Both the position numbers and the translations under genes were made by a program. Shown in pieces: positions 34,235-46,830 of a DNA stretch of 64,000 nt. The first letter of the stretch is position 1. The number at the start of each line of letters is the position of its first letter. Below the pieces are notes generated by a model. It saw only the letters and a program-made list of their open reading frames with translations, had not been told where the DNA came from and made no database searches. The DNA lies in assembly GCA_904063045.1 (NCBI GenBank), contig CAJFCJ010000004.1, positions 1,729,713-1,793,712 on the forward strand, in the 5' to 3' direction. This stretch comes from Dimorphilus gyrociliatus. Its lineage: Eukaryota; Annelida; Polychaeta; Dinophilidae.

Positions 34235-36493
34235 CTATTTATCACCACTCGCAGCACGTTTTAGTAATTCTCTTGCAATAATAAGTCTCTGGATTTGGGA
34301 GGTACCCTCGTAAATCTGTTTTTAAAACAAAAAAAAGAAAGGGAGTATATAAAAAAGCGAGGAGAGTTAGTAAAAAAGGATAGGAATAAGAAAGGATACA
34401 ATAGATAAATAGATAGATGAAATGGAACGAAATAAAGGACAAAACAAATTTGAAAATATAACGTTATTTATATAAATTAGAATAGATTTAATTAAAACAA
34501 TTTAATTATTTAAATTATTCATTCTAATTACCTGTAAGATTTTAGCATCTCTCATCAACTTTTCAGCTGGATATTCTGTATTGTAGCCATTGCCTCCAAA
34601 TATCTGAAGGAGAATTATATTACAAATAATTTAATTCTTTTTCATCGTCTGTATAATACTTGTTTTTATTGCACTTTAATTAAATATACGCTGGTTTTAT
34701 TTAGTTATTTATATTACAAACTTTCTAAAAATATATATTACATTGGTTTAATTAAAACATACCTGAACGCAATCGGAAGCGGCTTTATTTGCGAAATCAG
34801 CAGCGAATGCCTTAGATATTGAGGCAAAATAGGTACTCCTTCGACCTGAACCTAAACCCATTTACAAATAGTGAAAATCGTAACTCGAAGCAAGCAAATA
34901 TCCAATTAGCACTTTTAACAACAAACAAACCTATATCTAATTCGAATGCTCCTTTATACGTTAAAAGACGAGCCGCCTCAACGTTAATTGCCATTTCGGC
35001 TATCATAAACTGAACAGCTTGATGCTGTAAGGTATATAATAAACTTTTAATTATTCTTTTATTGTTCCTGTATTTGTTTATTCATCTCAATGCTATAAAA
35101 CCAACTTACCTTAGCAATAACTTCACCAAAAGTCTTACGCTCTAAAGAATATTTTGTTGCTTCATCCAAAGCTCTTTGAGCTATGCCTACACCGATCGCA
35201 GCTACCTGTTAAGTCAATAATAGCATTTTTTTTTAAATATTAGTAATTATGAATAATAGCTTTATTACAGGCGGTCTGGTCCTGTCGAATACTCCCATAG
35301 CAATTTTAAAGCCTTCTCCCTCTTTTCCAATAACGTTCTGCACAAAAAAAATCAGAAAAAGCGTATAATTTTTTTCTATTTATCATATTTCCTTAATTGT
35401 CTAATTTAGAAACAGTGTTAGAAACCTTGGCCGGAACCACGACGTCCTCGAAGAAAACCGCCCTCGTATCTGAAGCCCTCTGACCCATGTTGATTTCCTA
35501 TTGGAAAGAGTTTAGGTAAATTGAATAAGTGCGCTCTGTCAAACTCTTATAGCTAACTAATCGTATAAAAAGGGATATTTGCAGTACGTATGTAACTTTT
35601 CAAATTGATAAAACAAGCGTAATGGTACCTTTTTTCCGGGGCTTAAACCAGGTGAATCAGCATCAACAATAAAAGCTGTAAAACCATTCGCGGCAGAGTC
35701 ACCAGTCTTAGTTAAAACAAAGTACCAATTGGCAACTCCCCCATTTGTTATCCACATCTGTTGTTTATAATAAGAAAGATAATGGAAAAAAAGAGAAAAG
35801 AAAATATATTATTTTAAAACTATTATTCTATTCGCAAAAAAAAGAGATGGAGGAAAAAAAGAGAGAAAGAGAGAGAGAGAGAGAAGAACAAACGCGTTAC
35901 ACTTATGGCCTATAAAAACGGAGGGGGGAGAAGAATAAAAAAAAAGATATCGTATATTTTCAACTTATATACAAAATAAAAAAAAACTAAGTAAAAAATT
36001 GTTTGTACGTAAATTTTCTCAGAGATCAAATTCCAAATGAAAATCGGCAGAATATTTTTCGTTTTCAGGCAACAACAACAAAAAAATAACAAATATTCAA
36101 CTTTTTTTCTCTTACTCTCTTTTTTTTTCTTTTTTATTTATTTAAAATAAAAATTTATATACAATTTATTTATATTTTACTCATTTATCAAAATATCATC
36201 TAAGAAGTAGTTTATTTTACAAGATTATAGGCCTATTATGAGATAAAAATTTTGATAATAGTATTATAAAGTATATAAATTTATATACTTTCATATGGAT
36301 ATTGTTAAGTTTTAATTGTATTTAAGATATAGAATAATTACTTTTCTTCTCTTTAAAGCAATATTTAAATAGATAGAACAATTTTATAACTTTTAAAACG
36401 ATGACATATGTTAAAGGAGGGGGGATAGAAAAAAAGTTTGATTGTAATATATTTGAGCTGAAAATTTTAAACTATTGCACCTGTTGCATAAAA

Positions 36494-36528
<35 letters not shown>

Positions 36529-37553
36529 TTGACGTAAAGAAAGAAGAATAAAAACTAAAAAAAAGTTGACCGAAGTTTACAATATTAAAATTGACTTGAT
36601 TTATAGTTATTCATACTATTTTTACCTTAGATCCATTTAAGACGTATTCGTCCCCTTTTTTAACCGCTTTAGTTTTTATACTAGCTACATCTGATCCTGC
36701 GCTTGGCTCGGTAACACAATATGCCTAAATATAGAATAATAATAATCATTTTCATTTTTTTTGGGCTAGAAAATTGTTTTTATTTTAGAAATCATTAAAA
36801 ATCGCTTTTTTTTTCTCTTTTTTCTTTCAACTAGTTTTAACTTACGGCAACGACGGGTTCGGCTACTAATCTTCCTAGATATTCTCTTTTAAGATTGTCA
36901 CTTCCAGCTAAAATCAATGGAGTTTGCTAGGGAATAAAAAATACAATGGAGAAATTTGAATATTTAATAATTAAAAAAAAATTTGATAAAGTTAATTAGG
37001 TAAAAATATAAATGCTTTTTACAGCTAATTGACTGGCTCCAATTGCTGTTGCACATGCAGCACAACCGTAAGATAATTCCTCGGCAATAATAACATCATC
37101 CATAAAGGTCAGCCCGGGTCCACCATATTCAGTTGGTATATGAGTATTTGTTAATCCTAGATCCCATGCTTTTTGAAGTATTGGCCAAGGATACTAAAAA
37201 GATATTGAATTTTTCTATAAGAGCATGTAACAATCGATTGAATGGACCTGTATACCTCTCCTGTTCTATCATATTCCGCGGCCTTAGGTATGATCTCTTC
37301 CCTACTAAACTTTCTAGCAAGATTACGAATTTCCAATTGTTCACTAGTAAGATCTAATCAATGAAAATATAATTAAAGGTTAAAATCGAACTAAATTATC
37401 GCGTACTTAGTGAAAATCCATTGGATTGCCTCGTAATCAATGATGTAGAAAAAGATCGGGAAATTTGCTGTTTTTAGAAATCACAATGTTTTACTTGTAA
37501 CTTTAGTTAAGTACGTCCCGAAAACTTACGAGTGCTTTAATCAGATTTCTCAT
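34235..37553 (-). CDS. Acadm: Medium-chain acyl-CoA dehydrogenase, mitochondrial
   Basis: FAD enzyme of the mitochondrial matrix that makes trans-2-enoyl-CoA in the first step of beta-oxidation and passes electrons to ETF. Fourteen predicted exons, 409 residues: 37553-37530, 37467-37407, 37353-37256, 37193-37023, 36926-36846, 36724-36626, 35757-35629, 35497-35426, 35337-35269, 35205-35110, 35024-34931, 34845-34763, 34603-34532, 34315-34235. All are GT-AG and in phase. The N-terminus ([21 protein letters not shown]) is Arg/Ser-rich without acids, a mitochondrial targeting peptide. Family signatures: [57 protein letters not shown]. The catalytic base is Glu386 in YEGTSQ. Length fits MCAD (~420). 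A GA run (36501-36528) lies in an intron. The start is 272 bp from a plus-strand ATG|GTAAGT that may belong to the next gene, so the promoter could be bidirectional. Confidence 0.95.
36501..36528. repeat. GA microsatellite in Acadm intron
   Basis: AG run inside the 868-bp intron between exons 36724-36626 and 35757-35629. A second GA run is in the same intron at about 35860-35884. Confidence 0.9.
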
Positions 37554-37824
37554 CTGTTTTGTTTAGATATGCGTTATCACTTGAACTAGGAAGACTTCTT
37601 ACGTAACCTTGTTTGAGTAAAGTTTGCCAGTTTTTATAGCATAGAAGAGTACTTTACTGAATGGTACTAGTTGGTAGGTGATGGGATTTGCTAGGAAAGG
37701 ACCCTAAGGGAAATTGGAGCACGAGCCGCACTATATTTTAAAATGGTATTTCGCGCTGTAAAGTACATAAAAAATTCCGCGTTTATCGAGTTTCACAGTG
37801 GCGCCTGCTTGCACCGCTCGCGTT

Positions 37825-37827
37825 ATG
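37825..37827 (+). other. Candidate start-codon exon of the zinc-finger gene
   Basis: ATG immediately followed by GTAAGT. It is phase 0 and would splice to the acceptor TTCCAG|GAC at 40552, giving M-D-L-D-F-A-H-A-Q-K. Two other genes here (Lmx1 copy B, the peptide gene) have the same kind of minimal first exon. It is unproven; the in-place ATG at 40543 is the alternative. Confidence 0.35.
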
Positions 37828-38841
37828 GTAAGTAACTTATCTTACCCCTTGTTGCATAATAACTTTTAACTCAATATAATAGTTGTCACTTAAAATCAAA
37901 ACTCTATTACTATCCGCATTATCGCTCAATTATTATCGGTGCTCATGTTTTTCTACTAAGACAATCTTGTTTTTTTAACGTATCTGGCGTATTTTGATAA
38001 ATAGAGATTGTTGTTATTCATTTTTTTCCGAACGTCCGCTTTTGCTTTTTACTAGTGAGCAAAACTTTTCGGCAACTTCGTGTTATTTCTTAGTGATCTG
38101 TAGAATAAACATTCAATTTTCGTTTCGATTTTTTATTACCAATTGTAACGGAGTACGTGATATGTTATAAGACTTTTACAGATCAATATTTGAATATAAA
38201 AAAATAAAAATGTCTCGTTAACCCAATTTTTCTCCGAGTAAAACATTTTTACAAAACGACCGTTTCACCATCAATTATGAATGCTCTTTGAATTTTTATG
38301 AAGACGCACACAGTAAGGCGTCTTTGTTTCACATAATTAAGTCTGCCAGCATTCAATTTAGCGGCTCGGAAAAAGCGAGTAAAAATTGAATAGGATAAAA
38401 ATCATTAAATATAATAATTACGATTTTCGAGGGTATAATTACAGGCGTTTTTGCTTCGATCAATATAGACTATCGACTCTAGTCCAAAATAGTAAAGGAA
38501 AGAGGAAAAAACGGATAAAAAGACATTTTTAATCATTTAATTGAAAATATTAGAGGTTTTTTTTTCAAATTGAAACTTGGAGACCCTCTTAGTTGTAGCT
38601 TTATTTATAATTCATAGCGCAAACGCATTTTTTTTCGCTTTTCATTTATTTTCATAGCAATCTTGAATAATTTATTACCAACATTCGAAATTTTTCCCTC
38701 TGCTAATTGCTTTCTACACTTCCATTCATCTCTCTTCGCAACTTAAATAATCAGAATTAAAGAAAATCACTTTTCATAAATTTCACAAAAATTCAATATC
38801 GCTAAGAAATAGAATAGAAAGAAAGTTAAGGAGAAGGGAAT

Positions 38842-38888
38842 GAAGAAGAAGAAGAAGAAGAAGAAGAAGAAGAAGAAGAAGAAGAAGA
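38842..38888. repeat. GAA trinucleotide repeat
   Basis: About 15 consecutive GAA/AAG units followed by GAG units. This makes a long Lys-rich or Phe-rich spurious frame on the two strands. Confidence 0.95.
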
Positions 38889-39199
38889 GGAGGAGGAGGG
38901 AGGATATAGATAGGTTGAGGGAGACAGAGAGAGAGAAAGAGAAGGGAAAAAGAAAGGAAAAAAAGAGATGGAAAGATATTTCTATATTTTTTTGTCTTCT
39001 TTTTTTCACCATCTCTAGTTTTGTCTTTTCAAATTATTACCTATCCAAGAAATCCTAGAAGTAGCGTGTAAAGACACTTTTCATAAATGTACAGAAGAGT
39101 ATTCATATGTTAATTGGCCTAATTTCGTTTTTCTAATAAAGTAGTAATTTTTCCCGCTTCATAGAAAATCAATAGAAATTATTTCTAATTGGCATATTA

Positions 39200-39489
39200 A
39201 AGTTTTCTTATGCACAGAATATACTAAATATATATCCGTAAATTATATACATAGTATACATATAAACTGTACATACATATATACCATAAATTTATATACG
39301 TATATATATATGTATATATATATATATATATATTAATTTATATATATATATATATATAATAGGTATATAATGTTATGTTTTTCTTAATTAAAAAGTATAT
39401 TTATAAATAAATATAACTTTTTTTTTTAATAATTAGAAATATAAAAATACAAATAGAAACAAACAGATATATAGACTTAATATAAATAC

Positions 39490-39522
<33 letters not shown>

Positions 39523-39759
39523 TGTATTTATATAAATATAAGATATATATATATATATTTATTTATTTATAAACTAAAGGATATAATTTTTTTACTAGAA
39601 AATATTTCGGATGATGAATAGCATTGTGATAATTTTTTTTTTTTATAATTTTTGTCATATTCTCTGCACGAGCGTGTGAAGGTTTTCAATTTCGAAACGT
39701 TTTTAAGCAGTATTGTTTTTATGATAAATGGCTTTGTGTTTCTGCTTTTGATAACATAG

Positions 39760-39795
<36 letters not shown>

Positions 39796-39850
39796 CACTC
39801 TATATATACTCTATATATACTATATATATATATATACATGCAACACCACA
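39200..39850. repeat. Clustered TA microsatellites
   Basis: At least three separate pure TA runs (about 39312-39360, 39490-39513, 39763-39791) plus TG/CG interrupted units within 650 bp. Confidence 0.85.
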
Positions 39851-40542
39851 TATTCACTTATTTATTTATTTTTACCTAAGCCTATCCTCTTTTCGCATAA
39901 AATATACAAGTTTTAAAATATACAGTCAAAATATTCTACTCTTTGAAAAAGTTTTCTTTTTTATAATATTTCTAAAAAAAGAGAATAAAACAAAAAGAAA
40001 CAACAAAAACATAAAAAAAGAGTATTTAATTATTAAAATAATAATAATAAATAATGCGAATAATGCTAATAATAAATTTAAAATAAGAGAAAAGTAATAT
40101 TTTAAAAGTAAAATGAAAAATTGCTTTTGGAAGAATAAAGGAAAAAAAAGGAGAAAAAGAAAAAGAAAAAAAAAAAGATTGAACAAAAAAAAAGAAGAAA
40201 AAGAAGGAAAAAGTAGGATGAAACAAAGAAAAAGGAAAAAAATAATAAAGAAGACGAGTGAAAAAATAAGGAACAAGAAAAATTTTCAGTTTCATAAATA
40301 TAAAAGAACCAAAAGCAGCGTGTAGTTTGGGTAAAAAAAACTGGCTGCCTGTGCCGACGTGCAGCTCGCTAGCTGAGGCATTTTTTTGTATGAGACGAGC
40401 TAAATCAATACTTTTTTACTTTTTCTGCATTCTTTTTGTTACGGCGCACTCCAATATCAGGTCAGATGCGCGGTGCGTGCGTTCGAGTGCACTAGTCTTA
40501 AAAATTCCCTATAATTTTTCTTGATGCAAAAGTTTACTTAAC

Positions 40543-42887
40543 ATGTTCCAGGACTTAGATTTTGCGCATGCGCAGAAGGCATCGAAGAGGAGGAGAAAAC
40601 AAACGGCGCCAACGAGATATTTGAAAGAGGCTAACGAGGAAATCACTTCAAAAGGTAAAGATGAGCCAGAAGTTCAACAAACTTGCCTACAACGACAACT
40701 TATGCAAAAGTCACCGGAACATAAGAAAGAAGAAGAAAATCTTCTTCACATTCCTGAATTCGTCCCTCAGAATCAACCGACTCATTTGTTACAAGACTAC
40801 CATCAACTTATGGATCGATTACAAAGGAACCAAGTGTTTAATGAACAGTTAAGAATTGCCGAATTACTTTATCCTTCGGCGTCGAATACTTTCAATAGCC
40901 AATTTGCCTATAATTCTCAAAAAGACTCTATTTTCTCATCTCCGTGGCCAAGCGGCGGAAGAAAATTACCGGACGGTGTTGAATTGGTCACTTTAATTTG
41001 TAGGAACAAACAAGGAAAATCTGTGAAATTACAGGTAGAAATGGATGTCGGAACCGACCCTCATAGTTTATCGGCCAACGATATTGCCGCCCTAAGGGCT
41101 CGAGGCGTCTATAGAGGGCGTCCGAGACTGGACCAACGCGTTTATCATCTCGATATCATCCTGGGTACAAACGATTGTAAGGTACCCGAATACGAAACCA
41201 TAACAATATTATGTAAAGACCAAAGAGGTGGACCTATGAAATTACAACTAAACGTTCCGACCAATATCAATCCGGAAACGCTCACCGTCGAGCAGATTAC
41301 TGAATTAAGGCGGAACGCCACTGCCCATGGTCGACCAGCTTTAAGTAGGAAAGTCATCAAATTGGACATATGTCTACCAAGAAATATCGCTACGAAGATG
41401 GTTAAATCGTGTCCTCACTGCCCTTACGCGACTTCAATATCGGAAGCGTTGGAAAGGCATATAAAAACGATTCATTTGGACTCGGCCATTGTCTTGGAGA
41501 GCGAGGGAAAATCTCTACCGTGCAGGGTACGTACAAAGAAAAGGAAAAAAAAAAAAAACAAAAAAAAAGAACTCTGTGACATAACGCAGCTATCGACGAA
41601 TAAGCTCGTAAAAAAGATAGATGGAAATTTTTTATGTTCCTACAATTTTTCTTCCCTCCGCAGGCGCCCGGGTGCAATTATATGGCGTATGACACCGCCG
41701 CTCTGGTGGCACACCAGGTCACAGTTCACGAAAAATCTTATCGGTCACGTAATGAGGAAGATATCGCTCTAGATTTGACCGGGGAAAATAATAATGTGGA
41801 AAACAATCACAGGTGAGAGAGCGACGGAATAACCTATTCATTCTCCAATTGAATTTCTACTCTGTCGGTAGAAATTGATTAATTTCTTATGAAGGCTATA
41901 GATGAAATATGCAGCGGGGCGGCGACGGAGAAAATATTGATAAAATTTGAATAATAGAACGTTACAAAAAAATTTTTTTTGCCAAAGTCAACACCGCTCA
42001 TAATAAATTCTATTTTATTACGTTTTTTTCTATCGAGTGGAGGAAATCAAATAAAGTCCGCTATAAATTGCGGCCAGGTGCTCGCCCCTAACCCAAAACG
42101 TGTATTATTACAAGGCGGCGATTTTTTTTCCTTTTTTTTTTCTATTTTTTTTTCTTTTTTTTTTTTATTCTTAAAATTCCAACCCCACTTTTTTTTTACT
42201 TCTTTCAGATGCGAACCCAACGTTGATTCCGATTCCAGTGATATTAAAGGTATTACAACCTGTTCTATTCCATTAGTTTTTATTATTAATATTATTGTTT
42301 CTTTTTCTTTATTTCTTTCTTTCGTTATTCTTTTCACTATTCTTATCACTTGTTTCTACGTGTAAAGCTACTTTACTTTCACTGCTCTTTATATAGTATA
42401 TTTCTATTTCTTTCTCTATCTCTCACTTCTTCAGACCCCCTTACCCCCAATCGCCCCCTCCCTTTGTCAAATGCTTCCTTCCCCCCGCCTCCAACCTCTC
42501 AACCCCCCTCCCCCTCCTTCCTTCTCCCTCTCTTTTCTTTTTTTTACGCGTTTAAATCAATTTTTTTTAACAACGCCGTATGCACCTGCATGCTAAAGCT
42601 TTAAGTTTGATTGATGGTGTACGCGAAGAGAACTTTTTTTATATACTTTTAACGTCGTCTTTCTTAAAGATCTTATACAATCTTTTGTTCTCACAGATTA
42701 TTCTCTGAATTCCGATTCGTCCAATGGTAACGTCGATTTTCCAAACCAGGAAAAATTTAACGCCTGCGATTTATGTACTTACAAATCAAAAACTCGTAGT
42801 AATCTTTACGTTCACATGCGTAAAGTGCACCAGGTGGAGCCTCAATTGAGAAAACCCGGTAGGAAAAGAAAGTCGGTCGTTGTCTAA
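40543..42887 (+). CDS. C2H2 zinc-finger protein with RRKQ (NuRD-type) motif and duplicated unknown domain
   Basis: Exons 40543-41526, 41664-41812, 42209-42249, 42697-42887; 454 residues. The start is at 40543 or upstream (see the 37825 entry). Residues 16-25 read RRRKQTAPTR, matching the RRKQxxPxR-type motif that FOG, SALL and BCL11 proteins use to bind RBBP4/NuRD. Residues ~147-209 and ~216-280 are two copies of one unfamiliar domain. They share L-x-LC/ILC, KLQ, P-x-x-L-x-x-x-x-I-x-x-L-R, GRP-x-L and LDI. The first copy contains the AT-hook-like YRGRPRL. Three C2H2 fingers follow: CPHC...H-x4-H at ~290, CRAPGC...H-x4-H, and CDLC...H-x4-H. The tail RKPGRKRKSVVV is a nuclear signal. Probably a nuclear repressor; the exact orthology is unknown. 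It sits between Acadm and Slc27. Confidence 0.8.
40563..40574. promoter_or_regulatory. NRF-1-type palindrome at the start of the zinc-finger gene
   Basis: TGCGCATGCGCA overlaps codons 7-11 of the long exon. It could mark an internal promoter, which would fit a start at 40543, or be a chance result of the A-H-A-Q codons. Confidence 0.35.
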
Positions 42888-44309
42888 GTAACGCAGTATT
42901 TTTTGTATTCGTTAAAAGAGGGACGCCGCTTGTATTGATTCGGTGTTTTTTTATTTCTCTTTTTTTATCCCTTCTTTCTTTCTCTCTCTTTCCTCTCTCT
43001 CTCTCTCATTATACTTTGCATCATTTCGTATTGACGATTCCGTTTATTAGTACTTTTTGTAAGAAAAAAAACTCTCTCCCAGAAGATGGCGCTTAAGATC
43101 ATTGAAAAAATGGTAACTTTTAAAAAGTTTTAGAAAGAAAAAGTATAAAGAAAAACATTAGATATCTCGCGCCAATTTTCTCAATTTCCCATTAAAGGGA
43201 TAGCGTTATTTATATCTACTGCTATATTGATTTGCTCATTAGACAAATAATGAATACCTGCGGAAATCTTGAAGGAATCGTATTTTTTAGGCCTAACATA
43301 TACTCAAAAATATTGAAAAAAAACGAAGAAAACCAAAGAAAAAAAAGCAAACCAAACAAACAAAAGATGTATTCTCACGAACTATCCTCTATTTTTACTT
43401 CGGCGCTATAAAAAAAAATAAAAGAAAAGGACGAAAGAATAAAGAGAAGAAGAAAAAAAAACACCGGATGTATTCCGTCGATTATTTTATACAGAATCCT
43501 CCTCCCCCCGGTTAATTCAGTAAATAGAACCGATGTAACTATCTTGTGTTCCGTTTTTTTCCCCCTTTTTTTTAATTTTCCTTCTATTTTTATTCGTTTT
43601 TGTTTGTTTAAGAAACAAAAATTATATCGTTTTGTGCTTTGTATATTCAGGAAGAAACTCCTTATCTGCTATATTTTTTTTTGTTAATGTAGAATGAGAA
43701 AAGTATAAATTATGTATTATTGTATATTCTACATACAAACAAAGTTTTAATACACGTATAATAATTATTATAATAATCAATACTCTTTCAATACGTTTTT
43801 CCCTAATCACAGATGGATAGAGGGGAAACGAGATAATAATAGTTAAAAAAACTATGGATATGAGAGAGACAATAAAAAAAGAGACAGAGAAAAATGAAAA
43901 ATGAAAGGAAAGGAATAGAATTATTAACATTAAAGAGAAAAGAAGTGAAATATTCACCTTTTTTTCTCATTAATATTCACAAAGTAACAAATAAAATAAA
44001 TATATTTTGGATCTCATTTAAATATTAAAATTATTTATAAGAAAGAAAAAAAAAGGTTAAATCAGAGAAAAGATTTATTTTTTTCTTTTTTATTCATTAA
44101 AAAAATGTTTATGGTGTTTTAGTCTTTTATTTCTTGTATATTTTTTGTTTGTTTGTATATAATACGAGTGTAAGAAGTGTAAACATTATTTCATTGTAAT
44201 TTTAATTCTTTGTTCATTTTTTTTAATTAATTAGTTATTATTATTATCATTACTATTACTATGACCATTATTTTGTTAACTTTTCACTTTAAGTTGATAA
44301 ACCATTTAT
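42888..44309. other. Convergent 3' spacer
   Basis: 3' regions of the zinc-finger gene (+) and Slc27 (-). It is rich in poly-A/poly-T tracts and CT runs. A CTCF-like site is at 43079-43092. The 111-codon minus frame at 43622-43957 is low complexity and is not called. Confidence 0.5.
43079..43092 (+). promoter_or_regulatory. CTCF-like site after the zinc-finger gene
   Basis: CCAGAAGATGGCGC fits CCASYAGRKGGCRS at 13 of 14 positions and contains the recurring AGATGGCG octamer. It is 192 bp after the zinc-finger stop codon. Confidence 0.45.
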
Positions 44310-46830
44310 TTAGTATCGGATCTTTTGGTTTAGAATATCTTCATAGGCTTGTTTATCTAGAGGTTTATACTCTCCTAATTTAACGTCGAGGTAATATAAA
44401 GGATCTTTTGTTTGGTTCGGATCGTATCCTTCTTTTCTGTACTCAGTTTTCTTTAATTTGAACGTTCCTAACAAAGATACGATATAGATGTTTAAAAAAA
44501 GAATTAAGATTTTTACTTAATATTGATAAGATAAGATGAGCACATTGTACAAACCTGTTGTGTCTACGTTCTTTAAAATTCTTATAAATAACGGTCTTGC
44601 ATAAGCTGGCAAAGATATTTGCAAGTCTTTATATAATTTTACCAAATCCAATTGATTGTTTTCGTCTACAATGGCAACCATCCCAGCTCTTCCTTCTTGT
44701 CCGGGTAGTTCAACACCGTATGCAACGGCGTCATTAAGTTTAACAATATTACTAACTGTTGCTTCAACCTCTGCTGTTGAGACATTTTCGCCTTTCCACC
44801 TGAATGTGTCACCAGTTCTATCTTTGAAAAATACATAACCCAATTCGTCCATTTCCAAAACGTCTCCAGTCAAAAACGCTAAATCACCTTTAGTAAAGAC
44901 ATCTCTAGCAATTTTCTTTTCAGTGGCGGATTTATTGGCGTATCCGTCAAAGTTTCTTAGGGGATCAGATTTGATAATTTTTCCAACCATTTCTCCCCTT
45001 TCACCTGGTTTACAACGAATACAAATTCCATTGCGATCACGAATTGGTTCGCCAGTGTAGGGATCAACTTTAATTAAGGTTACTGGGTAGGCAAATGGGG
45101 CAACAACAGACATAAAACCAATAGCTCCTACGGTATTGTCAGTGTTAGCTGTAAAAAGAAAAAACAAAAAAGATAGTAAAACTTTAATCCTATAGCTAGA
45201 ACTGAGATTTACCGATATTGGCATTTCCTTCAGTCGCTCCATAAAATTCTCCGATTCTCTCTACGTTGAATCGTTCACTAAATTCTCTCCAAATTTGGGG
45301 CCTAATGCCATTTCCAAAAGCTAAGGATACCCTATGTCGTTTTTCTGATGATCTAAATGGCTAAAAATTAAACAAATAAAAGTTCATTATTAATTATTAA
45401 GATATTAAACAACAGATAATTATGTACCTGAGCTAAGAGATAACGACAAATTTCCCCAATGTACTGAGCTTGAGTACAGTTGTACTTGACACAATCATCC
45501 CAAAAACGGGATGCAGAAAATTTCTTTCGTATTACTGTAGTTGCTCCATTTACTAATACCTTAATAATTTTTTGAACAAGATGATAAGATAAGATCATGA
45601 CGATACTACAGCTAAAAACTTACTTGGCCAATTCCCAAGATTCCACCTGCTGTATGATAAAGTGGTAATGTATCATAAGTCACGGCATCCTTTCTCATAG
45701 AGAGAAGTCGGTTCAAACCAAAAGCCATGTAAAAGAATCTGGAATGAATAACAACTGCTGCCTTTGGAAGGCCAGTTGTTCCCGAAGTATATATGTATAT
45801 AAGTTTTCCATTAAAATCTGTAACAAATTCTTTAGGTGCAGGTAATTTTGACACTGTTGATATTTCCTTATCCAAATGAACAGATTCAACAACCGATGAA
45901 TCATATTTCTCACCCCAACCGTACAATTTAACAGATTTCTCCAGATCGGGTTTAATGTCCCTGATAGCTATATTCCATTATGAACAGAAAATGTTAACAT
46001 AATTAATCAAATGTCAATATATGATTATAGACTTACCATCACCGATTTCTCCATCAAAGATTACACCTTTACTATTAACAATATTAATACAATGACTTAA
46101 GGATTTAAGTCTTAAATTATTATTAATAAGGGCTGGTAATACACCAATCTTCGCCATTCCTAACCATATGCATACATATTCGGGTCGGTTAAGCATGAAT
46201 AAAGCAATAGTATCTCCTTGTCTGTAACCTTCTTTGTATAAGTAGTTTGCAACTTGATTGGAATAATCTTCAACTTCTTGATATGTCCATTCTTTACCAT
46301 CAACTTCGATGTAAGCAACCTTTATTTGATTGTTTTTAAAGATGTTATTTTACATTAATTAATGGAATGAATTAGTCATTTTGTAATTACTTTGTTAGGG
46401 TGTTTTCTAACATTTTCTCTAAAGATATCTGGAATACCTTTGCGTTCTGCTGTATAACGCTTCATGATTCTTTTGGCTTTGATTAGTACCACCAGAGCTC
46501 TGCAGAAAAAGAATATCTGACACATGTATGTAAAGTAGACATATTGAGACCAATGAGCCCAAGAAGAGAAAAATATGGATAAAAAACAAACCGAAGATCT
46601 CTTGGAAGAGTAAGGCATGCGATTCTTACAAACTTCCATCCTCCTGAGAGTAGATAGACAATAAAAGTAAGAGCTAGGGCCCAACAAAGAGAGAAATCAA
46701 AGTAGACCCAAAGAACACCGAGAAGAGCTCCAAAGCCAGCTAGTTTGAGCATGATTCTTGCTATTTCAGAATGAACTACTCTACTAAGAAGGCTCGCAAA
46801 TGTGAACACTAGCGGCCTCCGTCTAATCAT
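44310..46830 (-). CDS. Slc27a: Long-chain fatty-acid transport protein / acyl-CoA synthetase (SLC27)
   Basis: Membrane-bound enzyme that takes up and activates long and very-long-chain fatty acids to acyl-CoA, feeding lipid synthesis or beta-oxidation. Exons: 46830-46592, 46499-46391, 46319-46037, 45967-45624, 45559-45428, 45360-45213, 45148-44555, 44467-44310; 668 residues, all in phase. The N-terminus carries one or two membrane segments ([30 protein letters not shown]). The AMP-binding P-loop [16 protein letters not shown] is in exon 4, [15 protein letters not shown] follows, then [24 protein letters not shown], and the VLACS/FATP block [17 protein letters not shown]. The C-terminus [17 protein letters not shown] is typical of FATP1/FATP4. 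Human FATP4 is ~643 residues. Closest to the FATP1/4 group by motif, member not settled. Confidence 0.95.

Larger units (their letters stand above)
37554..40542. other. Intergenic or first intron of the zinc-finger gene
   Basis: 3.0 kb, AT-rich, with a GAA triplet run (38842-38888), GA/GAG tracts, and TA microsatellites (39290-39360, 39490-39513, 39763-39791). An ATG followed by GTAAGT at 37825-37833 could be the true first coding exon of the zinc-finger gene, making most of this an intron. The long frames at 38767-39058 and 39926-40325 are low-complexity shadows. Confidence 0.5.

Noticed and set aside
38767-40325. Long Phe-rich and Lys-rich frames
   Set aside because: Pure consequences of GAA, GA and poly-A tracts.
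41979-42365. 128-codon plus-strand frame
   Set aside because: Runs through poly-T intron sequence of the zinc-finger gene; the real exon is only 42209-42249 in another reading.
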